Positions 28,337 to 45,615 are shown, counted from the first letter of the stretch. The stretch is 64,000 nucleotides of DNA from Auanema rhodensis (GCA_964057225.1 OZ059898.1:8370001-8434000); one strand, 5' to 3'. Numbers and translations: made by a program. Notes: generated by a model from the sequence alone, not told the origin.

Positions 28337-31300
28337 TCCGGGTCTAAGGCTACTTAAGCCTAACGTATCGCAAAGAAAACTTTAAACCTGGAAATAAAGC
28401 AAATTAGCGGTATAAGCCTGATAACTAAGATGAAAAAAAGTTCAAATAATGCAGAGACGTCATATCACAAAGATGTAAGTAAATGATTACAGAAAGAAGC
28501 ATATGCAAATGCCATATTTATGTTTTTAAAAAATTCAGGTGAAAAATGATTTCTTAGTAAAAACTAGTGAGTTTTCAATAGATATATAACTTACACGTCA
28601 GTATAACTTCTTTTTATTCCACAAAGGAATTATTTGACACCGTTGAAAAATGAAACGAACTTCTGAATGTTTCTTTTCAAATATAAAAGCAATGGCAGCA
28701 AAAAAAATGGAAAAAGGAATGTGAAAAGCGTATTTGTTAAAAAACATTATGTGTGGAAATATATTTAAAAAGTACGCATGGAAAAGTCCGGTTGCTTTCT
28801 AATCAGACGAAATAGTAAACATGAGAAATATTTGTTTTCGATTATTAATGAGAAATGATTCTAATATTAACTTAAGAAAATAAATAAAAAATCTATATAC
28901 AGAAAACATGGCTAACTCAATGAGAAGTAATTCGAAATACGCCTAGTACATTCATCAATCAGATACTTCACTGTTGGACAGCTGCCCTAAATTAGTAAGC
29001 CTTCTGAAAGACCGAATGGCACTTATCCACAACATAACTCTTAGTAACAGTTTGACTGAGGGGAATATGCGGACATTTTTTTCAACATCTTATTCACGTT
29101 TCTACTGGAAATATACTAGCTCTTTCTTTTAAATCTCTCTTCCTCTGAGGGGGATCTCCTCTGGAAAACGATCCCGTTCAGTTCCATCTGTGTCTGTTTG
29201 TCTTTTTTTACACTATGGCTGTCCGTCGACCGGAACTGATTCGCTTCCGAACAACGTGAACAGGCAAACTATTTTTTTCATTCAAATGAAACCTAGAACT
29301 ATTGGCATTCTTTCCAAGTTTGAACTGTGGTGCATTGTTCAAAAAACCAAAAATCGTATCCGTATGATTAAACAAATTCAAAACAAAAATGCATGATCTA
29401 CCTCAATTGATAACTTTATTAATTGGTCTTCTGGGAGTGTTATAATTTTTCAAATAATCGAAATTCACATAAATATAATAACTGAACATGCTAATAGGAC
29501 AGAATTAAAATAGGAAAAAAAGGTATTTTCTCACAATCAAATTTACAAAAACTAACTCCCAAGATACGCAAGCTTTAACTGTGAAAGTGCATTTGAACTG
29601 CAATGAAAGGTCAGAAAATTGTGTGCATCGCATCACAGACCCAGACAGACAGTACTTTGAATTTAAAATTAAAATTATGCATGGTGGTCGATTATATCAG
29701 ATACAGTCTCATCTTCCACATAGCCAAGTCAAGTTCCGGTCAGTTTTAATCAATAGATAAAACAGGATATTCTTAGAAATACTATAAAGCTTTTTCGAAA
29801 AATAACGAAACATTGGTTATATTTACAATCAAAGCAAGAGAAACATGCATTATTCAACAAATAGGATACGATCAAATAAATTATGAAATTAAGCAACAAA
29901 TACCATTGGAGCAGCTTTAAATTTCTTACCCTTGCACAATTACCACAATTATATATATATGCTTAATTTATATCAAATATGTAGAAAAAAATAAAAATAA
30001 AGCTTATCTACAGAAATTCAAACAAGAATCCAGAAATATATACTCAAATTCAATGCGTACAAAACTTAAACTTCACATAATTATAATTATGACAAAGAAT
30101 ATAAAGGATAAAAAAGATAAAGGACAACGGAAATGTCGAGAATACAGATTGCTAACAAAAAATGAGGACAGAACATGGTAACATAAGACGATCCAACAAG
30201 CGTTCATGTACAGCTGAAGCCGCCGTATGGATGTGTAGGCGGTCTCAAAATAGATTCGTCTGTTGGCGAAGCATTGAGATTAAATTGACTATATGTTTAG
30301 AAAATACTCTTTCGCATAAACACTAATTCAACTATATTTTAATTATAACTGAAAATTATTGAAAAAGTAGATAGTCTAACTAAAATGTGTGGTCTGCAAG
30401 ACTTCAATTGATGTTGCTTGGTCAATAACCAAGAAAATAATATCAACCAGGTTGATTCGACCTTCTTCCCCTTTCCTTAATCATCCATCATGGGAAAGTT
30501 GCCTATCAATAGAAGCCTTTATATCATATTTCTAACCAGTTTTTATACAAACACTGACTTCAAAACCTTCTTCTGTGGGTTATCTAATACTATGGGATAG
30601 TCTGTATAAGAATACGTGATCTAAAAGTCGTAAAACATTAAAAAAATACTATTTAAATTTCATTTTTTCATACATTTCCAGATTCTGGCTATACCCCATA
30701 TTGGGAGACCATAAAGTATATATTCGTTATAAAACCACGATGAGAAACATATCAACATAGAAAAAAAAACGAAATGCTCTAAAGGGCTAACAATACTATG
30801 CTCTAAAAACAGATGAGTAATAACTCATTGTAATGTTGAGATTATCAATATACAAAAGAAAGTCGAATGAGAAAGATAAACAAGGCAATAAAACTTTAAA
30901 GAAGATGTTATTGAGGTCCACTAAGGGTACCTATCAAACATATCAACGATCTGTAGAACAAGGTTTCACCGAAGTTTAGTTACCAACACAAAGCGAATAT
31001 GAGAAATCACAACTATGCATATAAATGGAGTAGGAAATTTTCCGAATGCTTACTTTTTCTCTCGAAGGAATTTAACATTCAACTTTTAAACCTAGAGAGA
31101 ACTTTAACAGACCAATCGATTATGTTACAGATGAGGAAATGTGGAGTGTATGATGCGAGATGCAACAAAAATGTAAACTTTCTCATCCGAGTAGTGAAAA
31201 AAACAGAAAATAAATATTAAAACGCTTACTATTAGAAATATGCGAAGACTCATCATCACAGAGAGAGCCGAAAGATGAGGTAAATACATGTGAACATTGT

Positions 31301-31354
31301 ATGCTAAGGGAGCAGAGCCCTCACTGGGTTCAGTATTTCGATACGAAATAGTTA
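28337..31354. other. Intergenic, about 3 kb
   Basis: No gene is supported; the short frames present lack splice context or recognisable domains. The right part probably includes the 3' UTR of ogt-1. The left part holds the promoter or 5' leader of the PLA2-like gene, where a TTTATTTCCAG acceptor lies about 50 bases upstream of its ATG. Confidence 0.5.
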
Positions 31355-36460
<5,106 letters not shown>

Positions 36461-37550
36461 TGCTGTCCCTTATTCATTCACAAAAGGAATGAATTCTGAA
36501 ACAAACGGCATTATAGGCGTACATGATTCAGAAGCAAGAAAGAAAGTTGATTGGGAGATGAAAAGAATGTAAGATATTTGACGAAAGAATGAATGAGCAG
36601 GAGATAGATAAGCTTAATTAAAATTTTCAATATTCTTTTCGACAATACAATGAAATTTGCAAAGAAGTTTTAAGTCTGTTGTATGAAGATTAGAGAAAAA
36701 TCATTAAAATTATTTAAGCATGCACTCACTGAAAAAATTAAGCAATTGCGCTAATAAAATATGTGAATTTTAACTTCATATAAAAAATAAAAATGATCAC
36801 GTTTTTACAAAGGGTTAAAACAAAGACATGTGAATGATAGAAACTTCTGCACGGTTGGCAAACTCGAATTTTGATTTTGAATTTAAATAAGCGAAAGCTG
36901 GTAAGAGAAAAAGAAAAGTTCTCATAGCAGAGGAGAGAGAGAGTATCCGTAGAAGTCTGCTCCTTTACCACCCAGACTACGGCCGCCATACGCTGGTTCT
37001 CTTCGCTCCTCACACTTTTTCGTTTTTCCTCTCCATCTCTGGCCTCTCTTAGGCCCCATGTAGTCTCTAATTTTGTCTAACCACCTGCTTCTCTGGGAAA
37101 CCCCATATCTATCTTGCTCTCATAGTTTTCACACTATTCCTTTCGATTGCCAACAAGCCTACGCTACCCGAAACTCTCCACTATTTCCTGCCCTATATAA
37201 TTCACACACTATTTCCAGTATTCTTTGCTACATAATGTTCTCGTCCAATAAATAACTACAATCAATAGTCTCCTCCCCTCCATCTTTTCGACAAGGAAAA
37301 TAATTCTGATAGCGAAGAAGTTGAATGCATGCGTTGGCATATATGAGAAGCTAATATTGATGAGTGGGGGGTATAAATATAAAATCACTTCTTCAATATA
37401 ATATTTATTCTAATCAAATTAATTCTATAGCATCTACAAACCGTTGTGCCTTACCAAGTTAATGATAGTACCAGCAGGAAGGTCTCTATCGAATACAAAA
37501 TCTTTCAAAAGGCTTTACTGTACAACTTCAACTAAAAATATAACAGAACT
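36461..37550. promoter_or_regulatory. Region between nuo-4 and ogt-1, probable ogt-1 promoter
   Basis: 1.09 kb with no gene. A GC-richer block at about 36,940-37,030 with a CT-rich run on the - strand (complement of 36929-36941) may be the ogt-1 promoter. The gap is too long for an operon spacer, so ogt-1 is probably transcribed on its own. The nuo-4 3' UTR lies at the right end. No single site can be assigned. Confidence 0.35.
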
Positions 37551-39357
37551 CTAATGGTGATGGTGGACATAATCAGGGTCATATGAGTCCGAGTCAAAGT
37601 CTTGAGAGGTTTCCAATGAGGTAAGATCATCATAATAGGCCTCCTTGTAGTAGTATTCATACCTATAACAATGAAGTTTGCAATTACATAGAAAGCTTTT
37701 AAGAATATATACCAAGGCTCAGGCAAATGATGTCCTGTACGCCAGATATCTAATCCAGCTTGTTCATCCCCATTCTTAGCGATGTATCCGTAACCATAGG
37801 GAGACTTCAACACCTAAAATTATAGCTTATGGTTTATATAATTATCTAGAGTGATGGTGATACCTCTTTCCTCATAACATGAAGGAAATGACCAGTGTCT
37901 CTAGGGTTAGTGTACAGCTCCCCAACTTCATGGGTCAAAATACCATCAAAGGCAAGCATACGAGCATCGAACTTGTTCGTCACGCTGTATGTATCAAGAT
38001 ACTTTTCATATGAAAAATTTACTAATACTGTTGTCTCCATCCGGCCCATCCGACTTCATCAACCAGTGTGTTCCACTCAGCCATAACATCACCACTATGC
38101 CATTCAAAGAAGTCAAGGTCCAAACGCTCAATATCTTCGACAACAGTATCAGCATCACCAGGCTTTGTCCAGTCATAAGCTAAAATTTTGGAGTGAGCCC
38201 TGAAAAGATTAAATACAGCTTCCCAATAATTGAGCTTATTTACTTGAACTCTTTCAAAGAATCCTTGAAAGATTCCTCCATAACTTTAAGATATTGTTCA
38301 TCGATAACTTCCATTTCGTCAACCTATCATATAATATTTTTATTTTAATCAATGATGAGAATCATTATCTCACAATTCCTCTCTTTCTGATATTTTCAAG
38401 ACATGTCTTGACTGGAGCGTCAAGGTAGATAACAAGGTGAGGCCAGAAGTGCAACTGTGGAAGAGCATTCTTGCGAACATAATAGTAATGTTTAAAGTCT
38501 GTAATTCATGCATTATTATATTTCCATATGACTAGAGAAAAATTTAACATACACTCAAGCCCGATGTAATTCTTTTCCCTCATAGCATTAGCGAAGACGA
38601 AATCAGAAAAAGGTGATCTCTCAAGAACAACACCCTGACCTAAAACAGTTCCAATTAGTAAAATGGTAAAAAAATATTTTCAAGTATTTGAACTATCAGT
38701 AACCTGTATTGAGCAAATGAGCCAGAGCATTCAAATATTGATCAAAACGGCAGCTAAAAATTCTATCTTGCATAGCAGCAGTAAGTTTACCAAATGGGTT
38801 CTTGTAGAACATTTTGATATCAGGAATTCTGTATCTTTCAGGGAACTAAAAAGACATAATAACTCCTTTTCAAAACTTTTAGGAGAACCTTGCTGTAGAA
38901 GTTCCTCAAATCGTTGCCATATCTATCCACAAGAATATCGTCCATTTTGAATTCGGGTATATGATGAAAGCCTAATTGATCAGCTAACTCTTTGGCTAAT
39001 TTGGACTTAAAGATTAAATAAAGCAATTAGATTATGAAAAACTAAAAATTAACCTTTCCAGATCCAACATTACCTTCAACAACAATAAGTTTTGAATTTT
39101 GGTGGAAATGAGGTCGAGTGGGATCTTCCAAGTTGTCAACGTAGTTGAAACCTCGTTCCTTGTATGGCCATGGGGCGGGATAATTCTCGGGCACCCTAGG
39201 AACCTCCCTTAAAAAGGAGCAGAACAAAAAGTATTTACCTCAGCAAGCTTTTATGTACTACAGTTCTATTTTGCTGGACCTGCAACAAAGCGAGAGCAGA
39301 ATTTCTGCTATTGCTCAGAAGCCGATGAGCAGCTCCCCCCAGCTTACTCACTGACAT
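37551..39357 (-). CDS. nuo-4: NADH dehydrogenase (complex I) NDUFA10-type subunit
   Basis: Accessory subunit of mitochondrial complex I with a deoxynucleoside-kinase fold. The first exon gives a mitochondrial-type presequence rich in Ser, Arg and Leu (MSVSKLGGAAHRLLS...). Then come conserved PRVPENYPAPWPYKERGFNY, the P-loop VVEGNVGSGK with SKLAKELADQLG across an intron, and phrases typical of the family: VLERSPFSDFVFANAM, YYYVRKNALPQLHFWPHLVIYLD, VIDEQYLKVMEESF. It continues through a Trp-rich C-terminal region to an acidic tail ending DPDYVHHHH. Introns are about 45-60 bases. An ATATAG acceptor lies only two bases before the ATG, and rnp-7 ends 315 bases upstream. As I recall, the C. elegans gene is K04G7.4. 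Confidence 0.93.
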
Positions 39358-39671
39358 ACCTATATGATTAATTTTATAAAATATACGTTAAATTTTCAAA
39401 AATATATGTAGACGTGCATACGTCCGATAAAAAAGAAAAGAAAGAAAAACATTATGTTTTTTTTTTATTATAATAATTGTGATGATAATACATGGAACCA
39501 ACAAGATCATAACAACACACTTATGAACAATCGAATGTTATTAAATGAGAAACTTCAACTTGGACCAAGGTGATACCCCATATCAGACGGCGTATCAACA
39601 CCCTTTACAAACTCACCAAGTTGGTAGGGGAGAGACATAACTTACGGAAAATAACATGAGATATAATAAAA
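39358..39671 (-). promoter_or_regulatory. Probable intercistronic spacer of an rnp-7/nuo-4 operon
   Basis: 314 bases between the rnp-7 stop and the nuo-4 ATG, both on the - strand. An AATAAA (complement of 39464-39469) lies about 110 bases before the nuo-4 ATG, with T-rich sequence (- strand) between, and a 3' splice acceptor sits two bases before that ATG. About 100 bases from polyadenylation signal to SL2 acceptor is the known spacing of nematode operons. The operon is inferred, not shown. Confidence 0.55.
39464..39469 (-). terminator. Polyadenylation signal of rnp-7
   Basis: AATAAA on the - strand about 200 bases after the rnp-7 stop codon; it is the best candidate for the 3' end of the upstream cistron. 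Confidence 0.5.
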
Positions 39672-41346
39672 TTAATAGCGTCTTTCACGTTGATAATCAT
39701 TTCTTCTATATTCTCCCCCCCCTCCTCCTCCTCGATGATCTCCTCCACCGGAACGATATCCATTATTATAACCCCTGTTGCCGCCATAACCACCTCCACC
39801 GCGACGATCATCACGTCGGTCATCACGACGATCATCTCGCCTGTCATCCCTACAAATTTATATTCATTTAAAGCTTTTCAGATAAAAATTACCTTCGTTC
39901 GCGTTCCCTTGATCGACTACGATGTCGTTTGTCTTTTTCACCACGTTCTTTATCTCTCTCAATCCTATCTTTGTCTCTATTATTATTATCACCTCCCGCG
40001 TCTTTTTCTTCCATAGCTTTTCGTGATTCTCTAGCTCTTCTAGTATCGCCTTTGCCGCCACCTACAATAAATCTATAGATCTAGTAACATATCCTAAATT
40101 ACCTAATCGTCTAGGTAGCCAAGACTTCTGTGTGCGACCTCTTTCATAATCAACGACTAGACGCCTACCATCAACTTTAACGCCATCAGCACGTTTATAG
40201 GCATCTAAAAGATAGACTTACAATTACCCTTACAGTGGGAGTGCCAGTTCTTCGTTAGAATACATATATGACTTCCCGCACACAATGATGCTCGGTAATC
40301 TACTCCCTTTACAAACTTTGCGCGCATTCAAAAATCAACTTACGAACATAAACTTACGAAAGCTAAATTCAAAGGGTGGTTCCGCACATCGAGCCAACTT
40401 ACCCGTGTGCTTACCCGAAAATAAACCCAAAAAATGCAAAAAACATTATGGTATACCTATGTCACTACAAGCGACTTCCAAACATACCATCGCATGAGAT
40501 TGAATTGTTCGAGCATTGTTCTGATTCGTACATTTTTTTCATCTTTTACACAAGAAAATCAGAACAAATGCTCATAACAAACCTATTTAACCATATGCAA
40601 TAGAATAGCAAGCCTCAGGCTTTAGGCTGCAATTAAAAACAATGAATCTCAAAATCGCATCTTACGGGGAAACTTACGAGGAAACAAACCTCAACCGCCA
40701 AAAACCCAAAACATTAAATTTCTTTTAAAAAACTTACTGTGCATTTCTGACTTGTCGGAATATTCAATAAAGGAATAACCGCGAGGTTTACCAGTACTAT
40801 CCTGTACCATCACTAACTGCAAAAAGAATGACTTCATAATAAACCTAACTAGGAAGATACCTTTTTTACTTTACCGTAAGTTTCAAACTCACGCCTAAGC
40901 TTACTTTCAGAAGTTTCATAGTTCTATAATTTCAAAGATAAAACAAGAAAAATAGATTTTCCCACAATTCTCGAGATGAACAGGGTTTTATACGGATCCT
41001 CCGTTGCCTTTGGATTATCAGCAGGATTCCATTGTGCAATACCTTGCTCTACTTTATAAGCTAATAGCTCTTCTTTTTCACGACGTTTTCTTTCCCTTTT
41101 TTGTTCCTTCGTTTCGAGAACAACCTTTGGGGGTGTGTCGGCAGGGTTCTAAGTGATAAATGTTAAATATATATAAAAATTAAAACCAACCTCAAACAAA
41201 TGAACATACTCTGCCACTCCGCCATATCGGATCTCAGGAAGTTTTTCGTTTTTCTCAACTAATAGTGGTATAGGAGGAGGAAGATATTGAATTGGAGGCC
41301 TAGCCTCAAATAATAACATCAAATTGGGAGGCAAGAAAGCAGTCAT
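39672..41346 (-). CDS. rnp-7: U1 snRNP 70 kDa protein (U1-70K)
   Basis: Core protein of the U1 snRNP that recognises 5' splice sites. The N-terminus [23 protein letters not shown] is the conserved U1-70K leader that contacts the snRNP core. It is followed by a basic helix ([15 protein letters not shown]) and an RRM with RNP2 LFISRIN and RNP1 GYSFIEY, then [24 protein letters not shown] sequence after the RRM. The tail is Arg/Asp/Ser-rich with RDD repeats and a Gly-rich stretch ending RERRY. The run of eight C at about 39715-39722 keeps the frame (GGA GGG GGG GGA GAA), so there is no frameshift. Introns are short except one of about 530 bases inside the RRM (about 40209-40738). A TTTTATAG acceptor lies five bases before the ATG at 41346. 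Confidence 0.95.
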
Positions 41347-41740
41347 TTTTCCTATAAAACATAAATTTTAATTATCATTTACTGTAAGTAATAGTTATAA
41401 CAATATATTCGAACAATTCACCTGAATTGTTGTTAAAAATTTTAAAACATTGCATATATTAGAAGCTTTAGTTTGCACGCCGAATTTTCATTCGTATAAA
41501 CTTGGCGCGCACTATGTGCGGGTCAACTCCATTTTTATATTGATCCGCCCTACGTGCGGCCAGTGTCGCGCGGCGTTGTTTTGCGTCAAGTCCTCCTTTC
41601 TTGGCGCATTCTTTTTAATTATTGTGTTTCAAAATTTCGTTTTGTTGGCTGTACCATTATGCTAAGATGGTCTTTGTAGAGAAAATCATTGTTCATGTTC
41701 TACTAGCTTTTACTACTAATCGCCATTATTGTGCTAAATC
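41347..41740. promoter_or_regulatory. Shared head-to-head promoter region
   Basis: 394 bases between the starts of rnp-7 (-) and the integrase-finger gene (+). A GC-rich block at 41480-41610 contains TTGGCGC twice (41502-41508 and 41601-41607), which resembles an E2F site, and the word CTAYGTGCGG twice (41512-41521 and 41550-41559). Such an island in AT-rich DNA fits a bidirectional promoter. Assignment of factors is inference. Confidence 0.5.
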
Positions 41741-44393
41741 ATGATGGACGTGAATGATTCATCTCATCATGCAGATGATGCGAATATTGTAGTAGAAGAA
41801 ATGTATGAAGAAGATGTTGATGGAGATATGGGAGTATGCATTGTATGAAAGCAACATTGTAAATTTGAATATTACAGGGACTTCTTCCTAATAATGATTC
41901 CGTACTTCGCTATGAAGACGATGAACGGAATGACGGCGATGAATACGGTGGTATGCCGCTTGAATTGTATAACAGCATAGTAACATTCAAAAGGTATCAA
42001 GAATTTCAATATGCCTAAAAACTGTTCTATTTTCTTTATAGATCTGGTATATACCCACCAACCTTAAACAGTAGGCAAGACAGAAGTGCTGCAAGTCATT
42101 GGAGGTTTTTCTCTTTCTAGAACATTGATATCTTATGTGTATATTAGGTCTCGCTGTATGAGGTTTATTTTGGCAGAAGATAATGAAACACTGTTGTACT
42201 ACAATCCAACTAGTTCTGTTAATGATCAAGCAAAAGTTGTGGTTAAAAAGGGTGAAGTCAGGCGGGTGCTAGAAAGAATCCATGAACTTATCGGGCATTT
42301 GGGACAGAAGAGAACGTGCTGTTTACTAATTGAAATAATAATTGAACCTAATCTTATTTACAGTCAAATGGTTGTATTAAAAAAGCTACATTGGCGTTCT
42401 GTTAGGCAGGATGTGAAAACATTCATCATGAATTGTTCATTTTGTAATCAGAAGAAATTAGAAGGGAAAAAAATTTTGAAAGCTCCAGTTGATATATCCA
42501 GTTTGTTCCTTTTTCCAGAGTATATAACTTTATTTAATTAAGGTGAACATTTTGGCCTGAATATTGAAGTTCGCAATAAAGCGCCAGGAGATGGTAGTGG
42601 ACAAGATAGATTATCCTTTAGTTTGATAGGGTTACTTGATATCTGTTAACAACATAATATATATTCTGATTCAGATACAATGAGCATGAAGTTCAAGCTG
42701 CTGCAATGAGTCGTATGACAACCTATACTTTCAAAGAAACTGCTCCAGACCTCAGAGGAGCCCGTTATAATCGGCTTCCCAAATCGGAATACGCTTATGT
42801 ACATATATTTTTGAAAAGACATTATGTGAAATTTAAACTTATAGGGCTCTCCTGCATTTCGAAGACAGCCATATATTAAACGCTCACGGTGTGGTAGCTA
42901 CCCCACTAGTTACATATTGCCTTATGCTCCTAAAGGAAATCGAGATGTAATTTTTGTTATAAAACAATTTTTAATGCTTTAATTTAGGAGACAGAGTTCA
43001 TCGTTTTCTCAGACCCAAGAAACTCGTCAGGCGGATATCCAGGAGAAGAAGAGGTGTTCGGGAAATATGAAACTGAGAAATATGAAGAGTTGGTTAACGT
43101 TCACAGTTTCAATGTTAGTATTCTTATTTAAGATTGGTTGATCCTCGCCCAAGTACATCTGGAGATGTCGGTCGCATAGCTGTTGAGCACGATGTTAATG
43201 CTGGGCATTCTAGTGCCTCCCCGCCTGTAGTTAATCGTCCTGGAAGCGTTAGTCACATGAAATGGAATATCTATAATTAGAGTATTTTTTGTTTTAGATC
43301 AAATCTGAACAACCGATGATTCCTAGTATGCCTGTCTATTATGATCCACCAAAGCGAAGTACGTTTAAATTATCCATAAAATCATTCAATAGTTATTCAT
43401 TTTAGCATCTAATGTTGGTAGATTATCATCATCCGGTTTAATATCGCATACGAATAGAAGAAGAAGAAATAAGTTTAATCATGGCCCTACAGGAACCGCT
43501 GCTCGATTTAGTTTAGCTGTTGGAGATGGTGAAAGGCTTGGTAATTTTTAAGATATCCGTTTTTTGTTCATATTTTCAAAATTTCAGATCTCTCTGATCA
43601 TACTGCTGAACTGCTGACACCTTTAGAAGCTGCTCAAAATAGACCTGAATTAATAGGCTTGGCTCCAATCATGTTAATGCCATCAGTTGATCTAGAAGTT
43701 ATACATTTACAGAAAGAGGTTGTTTAAATATATGACTGCCTTTTCTATGTATCTTATTGTAGTTGTTAACAAGACAGTTAAGCATACAAGCGTTACAAGA
43801 GAAAATACTTCATTCGCAGTACGAGTCGATGAGGATTCCAATTGCCAGGTTTTTTTTTATTTTGTTCCCTTATCATTGATGAAATGTCCTTCACTTAATA
43901 TGATTTAATCAAAACTAGATATAATTGTATTTTCACCTTTGATCAGTTAAGATTCAGGTACGAAGAAATTGATCCCCGCGGTGATAGAATACAGCTTCTC
44001 TCTCATGTTGGCCAAAACGTTATTGAGGTCTGTTCATGTTTTTGATTTTTCAAATTATATGACGTAATTGAATTAATGTGTAATGTTTTTTATGACAACT
44101 CAAGGTGAGTCTTTTAATGCAACTTTGTTAAATAAGTAACAAACTTGTAAATATTGTGTGCAGAAAAGTTACTTGGATCTATATATATGTTAACATATAA
44201 TATATATATATATATAGCATCCCATCTCCTGTAACTGAACAGAGTTACAGGGACCACCCATGTGCTCTAATTATATCTATGTAATCTTAAATTGCAGGAA
44301 ACCGTCGAAATTGATCAAGATCTCAACGTTATTGATAGCGATAACGAGCACGATGAAACTATCGATGTGATGAAACGCTTTAATCAAGAATAA
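41741..44393 (+). CDS. Coiled-coil protein with retroelement-integrase H2C2 zinc finger
   Basis: Fourteen exons whose phases all agree give 528 residues. Exons: 41741-41833, 41878-41950, 42072-42315, 42364-42519, 42675-42798, 42845-42946, 42988-43088, 43133-43247, 43298-43358, 43406-43540, 43588-43718, 43763-43848, 43958-44027, 44298-44393. An acidic start is followed by an integrase zinc-binding domain: H126-x4-H131-x29-C161-x2-C164, with GHLGQKRT, LHWRSVRQDV and NCSFCNQKK and the usual preceding strands (LLYYNP, KVVVKKGEVRRVLERIHE). No DDE catalytic core, reverse transcriptase or protease is present. The rest is low-complexity, with a basic TNRRRRNKF patch, a predicted leucine-rich coiled coil at about 435-474, and an acidic tail. 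AATAAA follows at 44464. It looks like a domesticated element fused into a nuclear protein; the function is unknown. Confidence 0.78.
44200..44216. repeat. (TA)n tract within the last intron of the integrase-finger gene
   Basis: Short TA microsatellite in the 270-base intron between exons 13 and 14. Confidence 0.8.
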
Positions 44394-45615
44394 TGGATTG
44401 TATTGTGATGTTATGTAATAATCGGGTGTAAACATCCAAATTCAAAACTAATCTCCTGTTGTTAATAAATTATATATTGGTCTGTTTTGTTGTCACTGCA
44501 GTTTTGAATTTCCGTTTTTTCCTCGTTATATTTTGAGTCATGTGCCCACACAGAACTGCTTCACTTTGGGCGCAATTATGCCACGTCTGCTAAAAGTGGA
44601 AACAACTATCGCTTTTATTTCATGATCATCTGGTCATCTAAGGTCGATGGTTAACATACGTTGACTAAGATGGACTCTACGCGCACACATTTCGACGATT
44701 TCGAAAGATTGTTCGACAGTTGACGTGTATTTTGCATCAGCAGCCCTCGCTCTGTTGGTTGGTAGTAGGAGTGGCGTGATTCTCTGCGTCTCTCAACGAC
44801 ACTTGCTCTCCCTCTTGCTTGTAGCCTCATTCCATTGCGACAAATTCAGCTGTAAGGTTGAGCTGTTTTGCTATTCTTCTTCATGTATGAAGCATTTTTT
44901 CTAATTTTATTTTTCTTATGATTCAATATCCTTTGTCCTCTTGAATTTTATTCGATGCTATCTGTAATAGGCAGGAGGTCCGTATCACTGTTTATTGATG
45001 CGAAAATAGTTCATGATAAAAAGCTTTGGCCCAACGCATTCTAACCCATTAGTGCTTATCAGCAATAAATCATATATGACGATGCTCTCATCCCCGTAGC
45101 TAGCCGAAGGCTTTCTAAGTGGCATTTCCGTTCAATGCCACGTATCTGTATTTTGTAGTCCAGAGACGGTATTCAATAATTTCTCCGAAAGTGACCGCCT
45201 ATTTTTACGTATCACCATTGCTGGCAAGATTTGGCAATTTTTCTACTGTTGTTTGCCCACAAGTATGTTCAATGTATTTGCACCTTGCCGTTATTCTAAA
45301 CGTTCCCGCTTGCTTAAGTGAGGAAGCTCTTATATCTATGTATGTTCGGATCACTTAAAAAAATAGGTAGCAAAAAATTAGCCTACCTGTTTATTATTTT
45401 TAAAAAATGACGTTGCTTTTATCCTTGCATCGTAAGTGTTTATACCTCACTCTCCGGTTTTTACCCTCTGCCAATATCGATTTTGTTCTTTTCTCGAGAA
45501 AAAAGTCTGTGTGCCATCAATTGTTCTCTTTTTCTTTCGTCGTCAATTCCCACTTCACTATTAACTTTACTATTTTTCCAATTAGCTTATTATTAATTGT
45601 TTTAAGTTATTTGGG
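44394..45615. promoter_or_regulatory. 3' flank of the finger gene and 5' region of the acyl-CoA synthetase
   Basis: 1.2 kb without a supported gene. The left end has AATAAA at 44464-44469 for the + strand gene upstream. From about 44,500 the sequence is pyrimidine-rich and less AT-rich and probably contains the promoter and 5' leader or outron of the synthetase gene. Short frames at 45119-45358 and 45407-45619 are hydrophobic and not trusted. Confidence 0.45.

Noticed and set aside
30999..31220. 73-codon + strand frame opposite the ogt-1 3' flank
   Set aside because: No domain and no splice or polyadenylation context; probably chance or antisense of the 3' UTR.
39605..39847. Alternative-frame - strand open frame and a suspected frameshift at the C run of rnp-7
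   Set aside because: The true frame runs through the run in phase (GGA GGG GGG GGA GAA) and ends ...RERRY stop; the other frame is a shadow.
40285..40603. Two + strand frames inside the rnp-7 intron
   Set aside because: They lie within the 530-base intron, have no domain, and overlap each other; kept only as a reason to look at the intron.
45119..45141. Perfect 8-bp hairpin GTGGCATT/AATGCCAC upstream of the synthetase gene
   Set aside because: A stem of this length is expected by chance in 64 kb, and no RNA family fits.
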